A stretch of DNA of 64,000 nucleotides from BOG-908 sp963692875. Its GTDB lineage: Bacteria; Pseudomonadota; Alphaproteobacteria; Acetobacterales; Acetobacteraceae. Positions within the stretch are counted from its first letter, which is position 1; the number at the start of each line of letters is the position of its first letter. The DNA lies in the NCBI GenBank assembly GCA_965198755.1, contig OZ240673.1:2604001-2668000 (forward strand), written 5' to 3'. Positions 8,759-15,574 of the stretch are shown one piece after another. Below the pieces are notes generated by a model, which was given only the letters and a program-made list of their open reading frames with translations, was not told the DNA's origin and did no database searches. A program made the position numbers and the translations under genes.

Positions 8759-10369
8759 CTACCGGTCGATGGTCAGGTCGCTGGTCGGCCGGGCGCAGCA
8801 CAGCAAAGCGAGGCCGTCGTCGATCTCGCTCTGCAGGATGCCGCCGTCGTGCCGCATCTCCACGCTGCCCGACAGAATCCGGCTCTTGCAGGTGCCGCAG
8901 ACGCCCTTGCAGCAGGCGAACGGCAGCCGCATCCCGGCGCGGCGGGCGGCCGCGAGCACGGTGGTGCCGCCGCCGCAAACGATGTCCCGGTCCTGCCGGG
9001 CGAAGCGGATGGTGAAATTCGCCGTCGTGGCCTCGGGCTGCATCGGTGCCGGCACCGGCGCCTGAAGCAGCGTCACCGCAACCGGCGCGCTCGCCTCGCT
9101 GCGGACGTCCAGCCCCGCGCTCATGCGCTCGACGTACCATTGGCAGAAATCGTCCACCAACCCCTCGGTGAACGGCGAGTATGGGCCCGGCTCGTAGGCG
9201 GGGCTCGCCACACCCGCCTGGGTCATCTCCACCAGGGCGGCATCCTGCCGGTTGGTCGCCTCCCACACCGCGACCAAATTGGCCGGGTCGTAGTCCACGC
9301 CCTCGACGGCGTCCTTGTGGACCAGCCAGGTGGTGCGCAGCAGCGTGCGGCCGGCATCCAGCGGCAGGACGCAGAACGTCACCGCGTGGTCGGCCATGAC
9401 GTGGTGCCAGGCGTTCGGCTGGGTCCAGAAGGTCAGGCCGCCCAGCCGCGCGTCGGTCAGATGGCCCAGCAGCTTCCGGCAGGCGCTCCGCGTGTCGCCC
9501 GTGTGGCTCTCGCCGGCCTGGTCCAGCGGCAGGCGCTCGGTCCGGTAGCCGGTGGCGCGTCCGGTCAGACGCTCGATGCGGCGGGACGGCAGCCCGGCCG
9601 TCTCCCACTTGGCGTGCATGTCGGCCACCAGCGCGTCGTAGCGCGCCGCCTGCGCCAGTCCGTGTCCGTCCAGCGACGCCGGCGCGAAACCGAAGCCGTA
9701 GGCGAACAGCGGCACCGTCAGCTCGGGGTGGTTGGCCGCGCAGTGGTAGCACTCGCGGTTGTTCTCCATGGTGAGCTTCCAGTTGCCGTGCTCCACCAGG
9801 TCCACCTGCCGCGCCACCTTGGCGGCACGCAGCCCGTGCGGCAGCAAATACGGCTCCATCGCCGCCGCCATCGCCGCGATGTCCTCCGGCGGGTCGGCCG
9901 CCAGGCAGACGAACAGCAGGCCGGCGACAGAGCGCAGCGCTACCGGACGTAAGCCCCGGCAGGACGCGTCGAAGCCCTCGCCCATGTGGTCGGCGAACAG
10001 CAGGGCGCCGTCCAGCCCGTAGGTCCAGCTGTGGTAGCGGCACACCAGGTTGCCGACGCGGCCGCGGCCGTCCGGCACCAGCTGCGCACCGCGGTGGCGG
10101 CAGACGTTGTGATAGGCACGCACCTCGCCGGACCTGTCGCGCAGGATCAGGATGGGGGCGCGGCCGATGCGGATGGCCATCACGTCGCCGGGTTCCGGCA
10201 CGTCGGGCTCGTGGCCGACGAAGATCCAGTGGCGGCCGAAGATCAGGTCCATGTCCGCCTGAAACACCGCCTCGTCGGTGTAGAACCTGGCGTCCAGGCT
10301 GTGGCCGGGCCGGCGAGCGGCCAGCTGGCTAGCGATACTGTCGGACACGCGGGCATCCTGCGTTTGCAT
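8759..10369 (-). CDS. Rieske oxygenase (GbcA-like) fused to a C-terminal [2Fe-2S] ferredoxin
   Basis: 536 residues. Rieske cluster ligands C90, H92, C110 and H113 lie in CRHRGAQ and CRYHSW. The mononuclear iron site follows with H209 and H214 in ENNRECYHCAANH, plus an aspartate near 360 or 376. ENNRECYHC and NRQD are typical of betaine and carnitine demethylating oxygenases such as GbcA and Stc2, usually about 430 residues. After a linker at about 425-450 a plant-type ferredoxin is fused (C486, C491, C494, then C524 or C525), resembling the C-terminal domain of GbcB. The FAD/NAD reductase part of GbcB is absent here. Proposed reaction: glycine betaine to dimethylglycine plus formaldehyde. It is the first gene of the minus-strand operon, divergent from the ABC importer. 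The ribosome-binding site at the 10369 ATG is weak. Confidence 0.85.
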   Translation of the reverse strand: MQTQDARVSDSIASQLAARRPGHSLDARFYTDEAVFQADMDLIFGRHWIFVGHEPDVPEPGDVMAIRIGRAPILILRDRSGEVRAYHNVCRHRGAQLVPDGRGRVGNLVCRYHSWTYGLDGALLFADHMGEGFDASCRGLRPVALRSVAGLLFVCLAADPPEDIAAMAAAMEPYLLPHGLRAAKVARQVDLVEHGNWKLTMENNRECYHCAANHPELTVPLFAYGFGFAPASLDGHGLAQAARYDALVADMHAKWETAGLPSRRIERLTGRATGYRTERLPLDQAGESHTGDTRSACRKLLGHLTDARLGGLTFWTQPNAWHHVMADHAVTFCVLPLDAGRTLLRTTWLVHKDAVEGVDYDPANLVAVWEATNRQDAALVEMTQAGVASPAYEPGPYSPFTEGLVDDFCQWYVERMSAGLDVRSEASAPVAVTLLQAPVPAPMQPEATTANFTIRFARQDRDIVCGGGTTVLAAARRAGMRLPFACCKGVCGTCKSRILSGSVEMRHDGGILQSEIDDGLALLCCARPTSDLTIDR

Positions 10370-10536
10370 GCGTCATGCTGCCTGATCGCGGAGGCGGCCG
10401 CTAACGGAAAACCGGCACGCGCTACGCATTTTGCGTCACCGTGATGCCGCGTTGCGAAAACGGCTTTCCACGCCGCTCCGCGTCGGTGTTACGCTTTCGG
10501 GACAGTTGAGGAGCCCGCAAGCTGGCCGCAGCACCG
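10370..10536. promoter_or_regulatory. divergent control region, Rieske oxygenase / ABC importer
   Basis: About 167 bp separate the two divergent transcription units and should hold both promoters. Two direct TTGCG repeats (10431-10435 and 10452-10456) lie 21 bp apart, two helical turns, as expected for an AraC-family dimer on one face. Assigning them to the neighbouring GlxA/GbdR-like regulator is inference. Confidence 0.35.
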
Positions 10537-11628
10537 ATGATCGAGACCGAGGGCATACGCTGCGTGTTCGGCGCGCGCGACCGCGAGGCGCTGGCCATGC
10601 TGCGCGCCGGCGAGAGCCGCGCCGCCATCATGGAGCGTACCGGCACGGTGGTCGCGCTGAACGACGTGGCGCTGCGGGTGGACGAAGGCGAACTCCTGGT
10701 CGTCATGGGCCTGTCCGGCAGCGGCAAGAGCACGCTGCTGCGCTGCCTCAACCGCCTGGTGACACCCTGCGCCGGCGCCATCCGCGTCGCCGGCCAGGAC
10801 GTGATGGCCATGCGCGGCCAGTCGCTGCGCGACTTCCGCCGCCGCCACTTCGGCATGGTGTTCCAGCACTTCGCCCTGTTCGCCCACCGCACCGTGCTGG
10901 AGAACGTGGAGTTCGGCCTGGAGGTCCAGGGTGTCGCCCGTCCGGAGCGCCGCCGCGCCGCGGAACAGGCGCTGGACCTGGTGGGCCTGGCGGGCTGGGA
11001 GGACAAGCGTCCCGGCCAGCTCTCCGGCGGCATGAAGCAGCGCGCAGGGCTGGCCCGCGCACTGGCCGCCGACGCCAGCATCCTGCTGATGGACGAGGCG
11101 TTCAGCGCGCTAGACCCGCTGATCCGCCACGACATGCAGGCCGAGCTGGTCGCCCTGCAGCGCAGGCTGCGCAAGACCATCGTCTTCGTCAGCCACGATT
11201 TGGACGAGGCCGTGGCCCTGGGCGGCCGCATCGTGCTGATGATGGACGGCGCCATCGTCCAGGACGGCACGGCGGAGAGCATCCTCGCCGCGCCAAAGAC
11301 CCCCTACGTGCGGCGCTTCCTCGAGCACATCGACGTCTCCGCCGTGCTGCGGGTGCGCACGCTCGCCGACCGCAGCGCGCCGCCGCCCGCCGGCTCCTGC
11401 CCCGTGCTGCGCGGCGAGATGACTCTGCGCGAGGCGCTGCCGCTGCTCGCCGACGGGCCCGACGGAATGCCCGTGCAGGACGAGGCCGGCCGCCACCTCG
11501 GCGTGCTGACCCGCCGCGCCGCACTGGCCGCCCTGGCGCGCCAACCCCTCAGGGAGGAGCCCGCGTGGCCGTCACATTCCCCCGCTTCCCGCTCGACGAT
11601 CTATGCGACAGCGCCCTCGATTGGCTAA
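10537..11628 (+). CDS. proV: quaternary-amine ABC importer, ATP-binding protein (ProV/OpuAA/ChoV type)
   Basis: 363 residues. The N-terminus has the ProV-specific pre-domain (ALAMLRAGESRAAIMERTGT) before the Walker A motif GLSGSGKST. The signature is LSGGMKQRAGLARALA and Walker B is ILLMDEAFSALDPL, followed by the H-loop VSHDLDEA. The C-terminal part (about 270-345) resembles a partial CBS region that senses ionic strength in OpuA. It energises uptake of betaine-like compounds. It overlaps the permease start by 64 bp, indicating translational coupling. The exact start is uncertain because no clear ribosome-binding site precedes 10537. Confidence 0.88.
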   Translation: MIETEGIRCVFGARDREALAMLRAGESRAAIMERTGTVVALNDVALRVDEGELLVVMGLSGSGKSTLLRCLNRLVTPCAGAIRVAGQDVMAMRGQSLRDFRRRHFGMVFQHFALFAHRTVLENVEFGLEVQGVARPERRRAAEQALDLVGLAGWEDKRPGQLSGGMKQRAGLARALAADASILLMDEAFSALDPLIRHDMQAELVALQRRLRKTIVFVSHDLDEAVALGGRIVLMMDGAIVQDGTAESILAAPKTPYVRRFLEHIDVSAVLRVRTLADRSAPPPAGSCPVLRGEMTLREALPLLADGPDGMPVQDEAGRHLGVLTRRAALAALARQPLREEPAWPSHSPASRSTIYATAPSIG

Positions 11629-12407
11629 CCGCGCACCTGTCCGGCACCACGCAGGTGCTCAGCCACCTCGTCGCCACGTGGGTGACCGGGTTGACCGGCG
11701 CGCTGCAGGCGGTGCCGCCGGCGCTGTTCATCGTAGCGGCCGCTCTGCTGGCCTGGCGCGCGGCCGGCTGGCGGCTGGGGCTGCTGACGCTGGCTGGGCT
11801 CGCGTTCCTGTGGGACCTCGGCCTGTGGGTGCCGATGGTGACGACGCTAGTGCTGGTGGTGGTCTCCACGATCGCCGCAGTGCTGCTGGGCCTGCCGCTG
11901 GGCATCGCCGCGGCGCTGAGCGTGCGCACCTGGCGGCTGGTGGCCCCGTGCCTGGACGTGATGCAGACCATGCCGAGCTTCGTCTACCTGATCCCGGCCA
12001 TCCCGTTCTTCGGCCTGGGCGCAGTGTCCGCCTGCTTCGCCACGGTGGTGTTCTCCGCCCCGCCGACCATCCGGCTGACGGCGCTGGGCATCCTGCAGGT
12101 GCCGCACGAGTTGACCGAGGCGGCCGACGCGTTCGGCTGCACGCCCTGGCAGAAGCTGGTGAAGGTGCAGCTGCCGCAGGCGCTGCCGACCATCATGGCG
12201 GGCGTCAACCAGACGATCATGCTGGCGCTGTCGATGGTGGTGATCGCGGCGATGATCGGCGCCGGCGGGCTAGGCCGCGAGGTGTGGAGTGCGATACAGC
12301 GGCTGGAAGCCGGGCGCGGGTTCCAGGCCGGGATCGCGATTGCGGTGCTGGCGGTTATATTGGACCGGGTCACCAACGCCATGGCGCGACGGTTGCGTCC
12401 GGCGTGA
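11565..12407 (+). CDS. proW: quaternary-amine ABC importer, permease (ProW/OpuAB/ChoW type)
   Basis: About 280 residues with six to seven hydrophobic segments and the permease coupling (EAA-like) loop ELTEAADAFGCTPWQKLVKV. The conserved ALSMVVIAAMIGAGGLG follows, typical of ProW. The GTG at 11565 is preceded at ideal distance by AGGGAGGAG inside the end of the ATPase gene. It forms the membrane channel with the neighbouring ATPase and receives substrate from the periplasmic protein encoded next. A repeat copy follows nine bases after the stop and separates it from that binding-protein gene. Confidence 0.88.
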   Translation: MAVTFPRFPLDDLCDSALDWLTAHLSGTTQVLSHLVATWVTGLTGALQAVPPALFIVAAALLAWRAAGWRLGLLTLAGLAFLWDLGLWVPMVTTLVLVVVSTIAAVLLGLPLGIAAALSVRTWRLVAPCLDVMQTMPSFVYLIPAIPFFGLGAVSACFATVVFSAPPTIRLTALGILQVPHELTEAADAFGCTPWQKLVKVQLPQALPTIMAGVNQTIMLALSMVVIAAMIGAGGLGREVWSAIQRLEAGRGFQAGIAIAVLAVILDRVTNAMARRLRPA

Positions 12408-12413
12408 CGGGCA

Positions 12414-12562
12414 GGAAGGAAGGCCTTCTTTTTCAAGAAAAAGAAGCAAAAAGCTTTTGCTCCAGCTGTCGCGGACGGCTGAAACGACACGTTTCACCAA
12501 CGCGCACCGAACGAGAGCAAAAGTTTTTTGGTTCTTTTTTTCAAAAAAGAACTGCTTGCTTG
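12414..12562. repeat. nested palindromic repeat, copy 7 (inside the ABC operon)
   Basis: Full copy with left tip CTTC/GAAG and right tip GTTC/GAAC. The centre is the subtype containing a small TGAAACG-ACA-CGTTTCA hairpin. It fills the whole gap between permease and binding-protein genes, ending about five bases before the latter's ATG. Confidence 0.92.
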
Positions 12563-12567
12563 CTGTG

Positions 12568-13413
12568 ATGAACCGCCGCGACCTCCTCCTAAGCGCCGCC
12601 GCCCTCGCCGCCGCGCCTTGTGCCGCCCGAGCTGCAAGCAAAACGCCCGTGCGCATCGCCTGCATCGAGTGGTCGGACGCCGTCGTCGCCAACAACATTC
12701 TGGCCGTGGTGCTGCAGGACATGGGCCACGAGGTCACGCTGATCCCGCTGTCCGCCGCTGCGATGTGGCAGGCGGTGGCGTTAGGCGAGGCCGACTGCAT
12801 GGTTGCGGCCTGGCTGCCCGCGACGCACGCGGCGTACTACGCGAAGCTGAAGGACGAAGTCGACCTGATCGGCCCCAACGTGACCGGCGCGAGGCTCGGC
12901 TGGGCCGCGCCGGATTATACGCCGCTGAACTCCATCGCGGACCTCGCGACGCAGGGCGGGCTGGTGGACAACAACGTGATCGGCATCGACGCCGGCGCCG
13001 GGGTGATGCGGTTGTCGGAAAAAGCGATCGAGGCTTACGGGCTCAGCAACATCACGTTGGTCGACGGCAGCGACGCGACGATGGTTGGCGCGCTGAAGCA
13101 GGCGGTCGCCAACCGTCAAGCGATCGTGGTCACCGCATGGAGCCCGCATTGGATTTTTGCAGCCTACAAGCTAAAATATCTGGCCGATCCGAAGGGCGCA
13201 CTCGGCGGGGCGGAGACGGTCAACACCGTCGCGCGCCGCGGCTTGAAGGCCGACATGCCGGACGTGTACGGCGTGCTGAGCCGGTTTCGGCTGTCGCTGG
13301 ATGACGAGCAGGCGGTGATGTTGCAGAACCAGGTGCGCCATGCGGACCCTGCTGCCACGGCGGGCGCGTGGGTGGCAGCGAACCCGGCGGTGGTCAAGGC
13401 TTGGCGGGGCTGA
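12568..13413 (+). CDS. proX: quaternary-amine ABC importer, substrate-binding protein (ProX/OpuAC type)
   Basis: 281 residues with an N-terminal export signal (NRRDLLLSAAALAAAPCAARA). The signal has two arginines but a rather Sec-like core, so either route is possible. The OpuAC-type body has tryptophans at the positions that form the aromatic box for quaternary ammonium groups: IEWSDAV, AAWLPATHAAYY and TAWSPHWIFAAY. The ligand is probably glycine betaine; proline betaine or choline are possible. The ATG at 12568 is only about five bases from repeat copy 7 and no ribosome-binding site is evident, so translation initiation here is unusual. Confidence 0.85.
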   Translation: MNRRDLLLSAAALAAAPCAARAASKTPVRIACIEWSDAVVANNILAVVLQDMGHEVTLIPLSAAAMWQAVALGEADCMVAAWLPATHAAYYAKLKDEVDLIGPNVTGARLGWAAPDYTPLNSIADLATQGGLVDNNVIGIDAGAGVMRLSEKAIEAYGLSNITLVDGSDATMVGALKQAVANRQAIVVTAWSPHWIFAAYKLKYLADPKGALGGAETVNTVARRGLKADMPDVYGVLSRFRLSLDDEQAVMLQNQVRHADPAATAGAWVAANPAVVKAWRG

Positions 13414-13423
13414 GGTGTTGAGA

Positions 13424-13574
13424 AGAAAGCAAGGCCTTCTTTTTCGAGAAAAAGAAGCAAAAAGCTTTTGTCGCGGCTATCGCGGACAGCTGAAACGACA
13501 CGTTTCACCACGCGACACCCGAAGAGACCAAAAGTTTTTTGGTTCTTTTTTTCAAAAAAGAACTGCTTGCTTTC
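13424..13574. repeat. nested palindromic repeat, copy 8
   Basis: Full copy of the same centre subtype as copy 7 (GGACAGCTGAAACGACACG). It lies 10 bp after the binding-protein stop and about 30 bp before the sarcosine oxidase start. Copies 7 and 8 flank the binding-protein gene in the same orientation. Confidence 0.92.
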
Positions 13575-13602
13575 TTCTTTGCTCAGCCTGTGGGGTAGCA
13601 AA

Positions 13603-14769
13603 ATGATCTTCGACGTGATCGTGGTAGGCGGCGGCGGCATGGGCAGTGCCGCCGCGTGGCAGCTGGCCAAGCGCGGGCAGCGCGTGCTGGTGCTCGAGCG
13701 TTACGACATCCCGCACGCCAACGGTTCGTCGCACGGCATCAGCCGCATCATTCGCCTGCCGTATTACGAGAACCCCGCCTACGTCCCGTTGCTGCGCAGG
13801 GCTTACGAGTTATGGCGCGAGGCCGAAGCGGCAAGCCGCCGGGAGTTGCTGGTGGTCACCGGGTCGGTGGACGCGAGCCCGGAATGGGACCCGTTGTTCC
13901 AGGGCGCGCTCGCCTCGGCCAGGAAGCACGACCTGCAGCACGAGGTGCTGACCGGCGCAGAGGTGAACGAGCGTTTCCCGGGTTACCGCCTGCCGGAGCG
14001 CCACCGCGCCGTGTTCCAGCCTGACGGTGGCTTGGTGGCGAGCGAGCGCGCCGTGGTGGCGCACACCGAACTGGCACAGGCAGAAGGTGCGGTGGTGCAT
14101 GCCCGCGAGCGGGTGCTTGGTTGGGAGGCGGCGGCCAGCGGCGACGGCGTGACCGTCACCACCGGCCGTGACCGCTACGAAGCAAGCCGCCTGGTGCTGA
14201 CCGCCGGCGCCTGGATGGACGAGCTGGTGCCGCTACTGGCAGGCCGCGCGGTTGCCGAACGCCAGGTGCTTGCGTGGCTGCAGCCGCATCAGCCCGAACT
14301 GTTCATGCCGGACCGCTTCCCGGTGTTCAACCTGCAGGTCGAGGAAGGCCGCTACTACGGCCTGCCGATCTACGACGTGCCTGGCTTCAAGTTTGGCCGC
14401 TACCACCACCAGGGTGAAACCGGGCGTCCGGAGGCGCTGCTGCTGCACGAACCGGATGCGGCGGACGAGGCGCTGCTGCGCGCGTTCGGCGAGCGCTATT
14501 TCCCCGCCGGCGCAGGCCCTGTGGTGGCGTTGCGCGCCTGCATGTTCACCAACACGCCTGACGAGCACTTCATCCTCGATCACCACCCCGCCCATAAGCA
14601 GGTGGTGCTCGCCTCGCCGTGCAGCGGTCACGGATACAAGTTCTGCAGCGTTGTCGGCGAGGTATTGGCGGACCTTGCCACCGGCGACGGCACCACCCGG
14701 CACGACATCGCCTTCTTGCGGCTGAACCGCCCGAGCCTGGCGCCGGTCGTGGCCTGCGATGCAGCCTAG
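13603..14769 (+). CDS. soxA: monomeric sarcosine oxidase / N-methyl amino acid oxidase
   Basis: 388 residues. The FAD-binding start VIVVGGGGMGSAAAWQLAKR is followed by the MSOX/MTOX hallmark SSHGISRIIRLPYYENPAYV. C313 in CMFTNTPDEHF matches the cysteine that binds FAD covalently in monomeric sarcosine oxidase (Cys315 in the Bacillus enzyme). In this context it would oxidise sarcosine to glycine, formaldehyde and hydrogen peroxide, the last step of betaine demethylation. Other N-methyl amino acids are possible. The ATG at 13603 was chosen because the Rossmann motif begins at once and GTGGGG lies upstream. The in-frame extension to 13468 is repeat sequence. Confidence 0.85.
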   Translation: MIFDVIVVGGGGMGSAAAWQLAKRGQRVLVLERYDIPHANGSSHGISRIIRLPYYENPAYVPLLRRAYELWREAEAASRRELLVVTGSVDASPEWDPLFQGALASARKHDLQHEVLTGAEVNERFPGYRLPERHRAVFQPDGGLVASERAVVAHTELAQAEGAVVHARERVLGWEAAASGDGVTVTTGRDRYEASRLVLTAGAWMDELVPLLAGRAVAERQVLAWLQPHQPELFMPDRFPVFNLQVEEGRYYGLPIYDVPGFKFGRYHHQGETGRPEALLLHEPDAADEALLRAFGERYFPAGAGPVVALRACMFTNTPDEHFILDHHPAHKQVVLASPCSGHGYKFCSVVGEVLADLATGDGTTRHDIAFLRLNRPSLAPVVACDAA

Positions 14770-14775
14770 GATGCA

Positions 14776-14822
14776 CGACAAGCGGTTGTTTCCGGAAAAG
14801 ACATCAAAACTTTTGTCTCTGG
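14776..14822. repeat. nested palindromic repeat, decayed left arm
   Basis: ACAAGCGGTTGTTTCCGGAA followed by AAACTTTTGTCTCTGG matches a left arm with the hairpin partly lost. No matching right arm is visible. Confidence 0.45.
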
Positions 14823-15344
14823 ACGTGCCTCGGAGGTGAAACGTTGCGTCCGGCTCTCGACGACAGCGCACGCGAAACATTCGGCGTCTTTGCGCGGCTG
14901 GGATTTGTTTTCGCATCCGAGAAGCCCGCCTGATTGCACATGAGGCATATCAGGCAGGCAGTTCGCAATGGCCTCGAATGCCGTTCACCTCGGAGGCACT
15001 GGCTCGAGCTCGAGTTCCATGCACTACCTGGGGGCGTGCTGACATCCGCTCGGCAACGCAACCGGCAAGGAGATAAACGCGCGAGGCGCAACCACTTGCG
15101 GTAGCATCCAGACCGTCGCTACCGCCGCAAGGGTGTAATGCGCAGGAACAACATCCTGCCTGGCGCGCACCACGCACCTTCATCCGCCTATTTTACTTGC
15201 ATGCAGCAAACGATTTATTCGCGTCCACCACGATTATGCCGACAAGATATTATCCTATCTTTTTGGGTTATTTCAGTCTGTTGCCAAGTCGCCACATGAA
15301 CGCAACTGGGCAAGCTTTGTGGTTGCCCTCCGATCGATTCACAT

Positions 15345-15363
15345 GCAATCGTCGCTCGATTGC
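15345..15363. promoter_or_regulatory. dyad, candidate operator for TonB receptor 1
   Basis: Perfect 7-bp dyad GCAATCG-TCGCT-CGATTGC, about 210 bp upstream of the receptor start and inside an AT-rich stretch that looks like a promoter. It could bind a dimeric regulator or fold in the transcript. No regulator gene lies next to it. Confidence 0.3.
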
Positions 15364-15574
15364 AATGGCCTGGGTCAGGCAAACCCGCTGAAAGCGTTTT
15401 GCGAGTGCAAACGAACCGTGGTGTTGGATTAGAGACGCGTAGACGACAAGGTGGTTGCGTTGCTGGTCTTTATTTTCGGACCCGGACGCGAAGCGCCAAC
15501 CGGCAAATGCCGTGTCGTTCGTGGGGGACACGTCAGGTGGTTCGATACGACATCAGGTGAGGGGATCTGTAGAC

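Larger units (their letters stand above)
14770..15574. other. long leader region upstream of TonB receptor 1
   Basis: About 800 bp without a gene. A decayed left arm of the repeat lies at about 14776-14822. Two hairpins follow: 15095-15105 with 15118-15131 (CTTGCGGTAGC against GCTACCGCCGCAAG, with a bulge), and 15142-15147 with 15154-15159. From 15186 the sequence becomes AT-rich and promoter-like, and a GCAATCG/CGATTGC dyad lies at 15345-15363. Confidence 0.5.

Noticed and set aside
7547..9952. An 801-codon open frame on the plus strand
   Set aside because: It is antisense to the regulator and Rieske oxygenase, with low-complexity Arg/Ala/His composition.
10431..12407. A 658-codon frame covering the permease
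   Set aside because: Only the part from the GTG at 11565 encodes the permease. The upstream part is an out-of-frame reading of the ATPase gene.
14935..15190. Cobalamin or other known riboswitch upstream of the TonB receptor
   Set aside because: Hairpins are present, but none of the conserved boxes I know could be matched.
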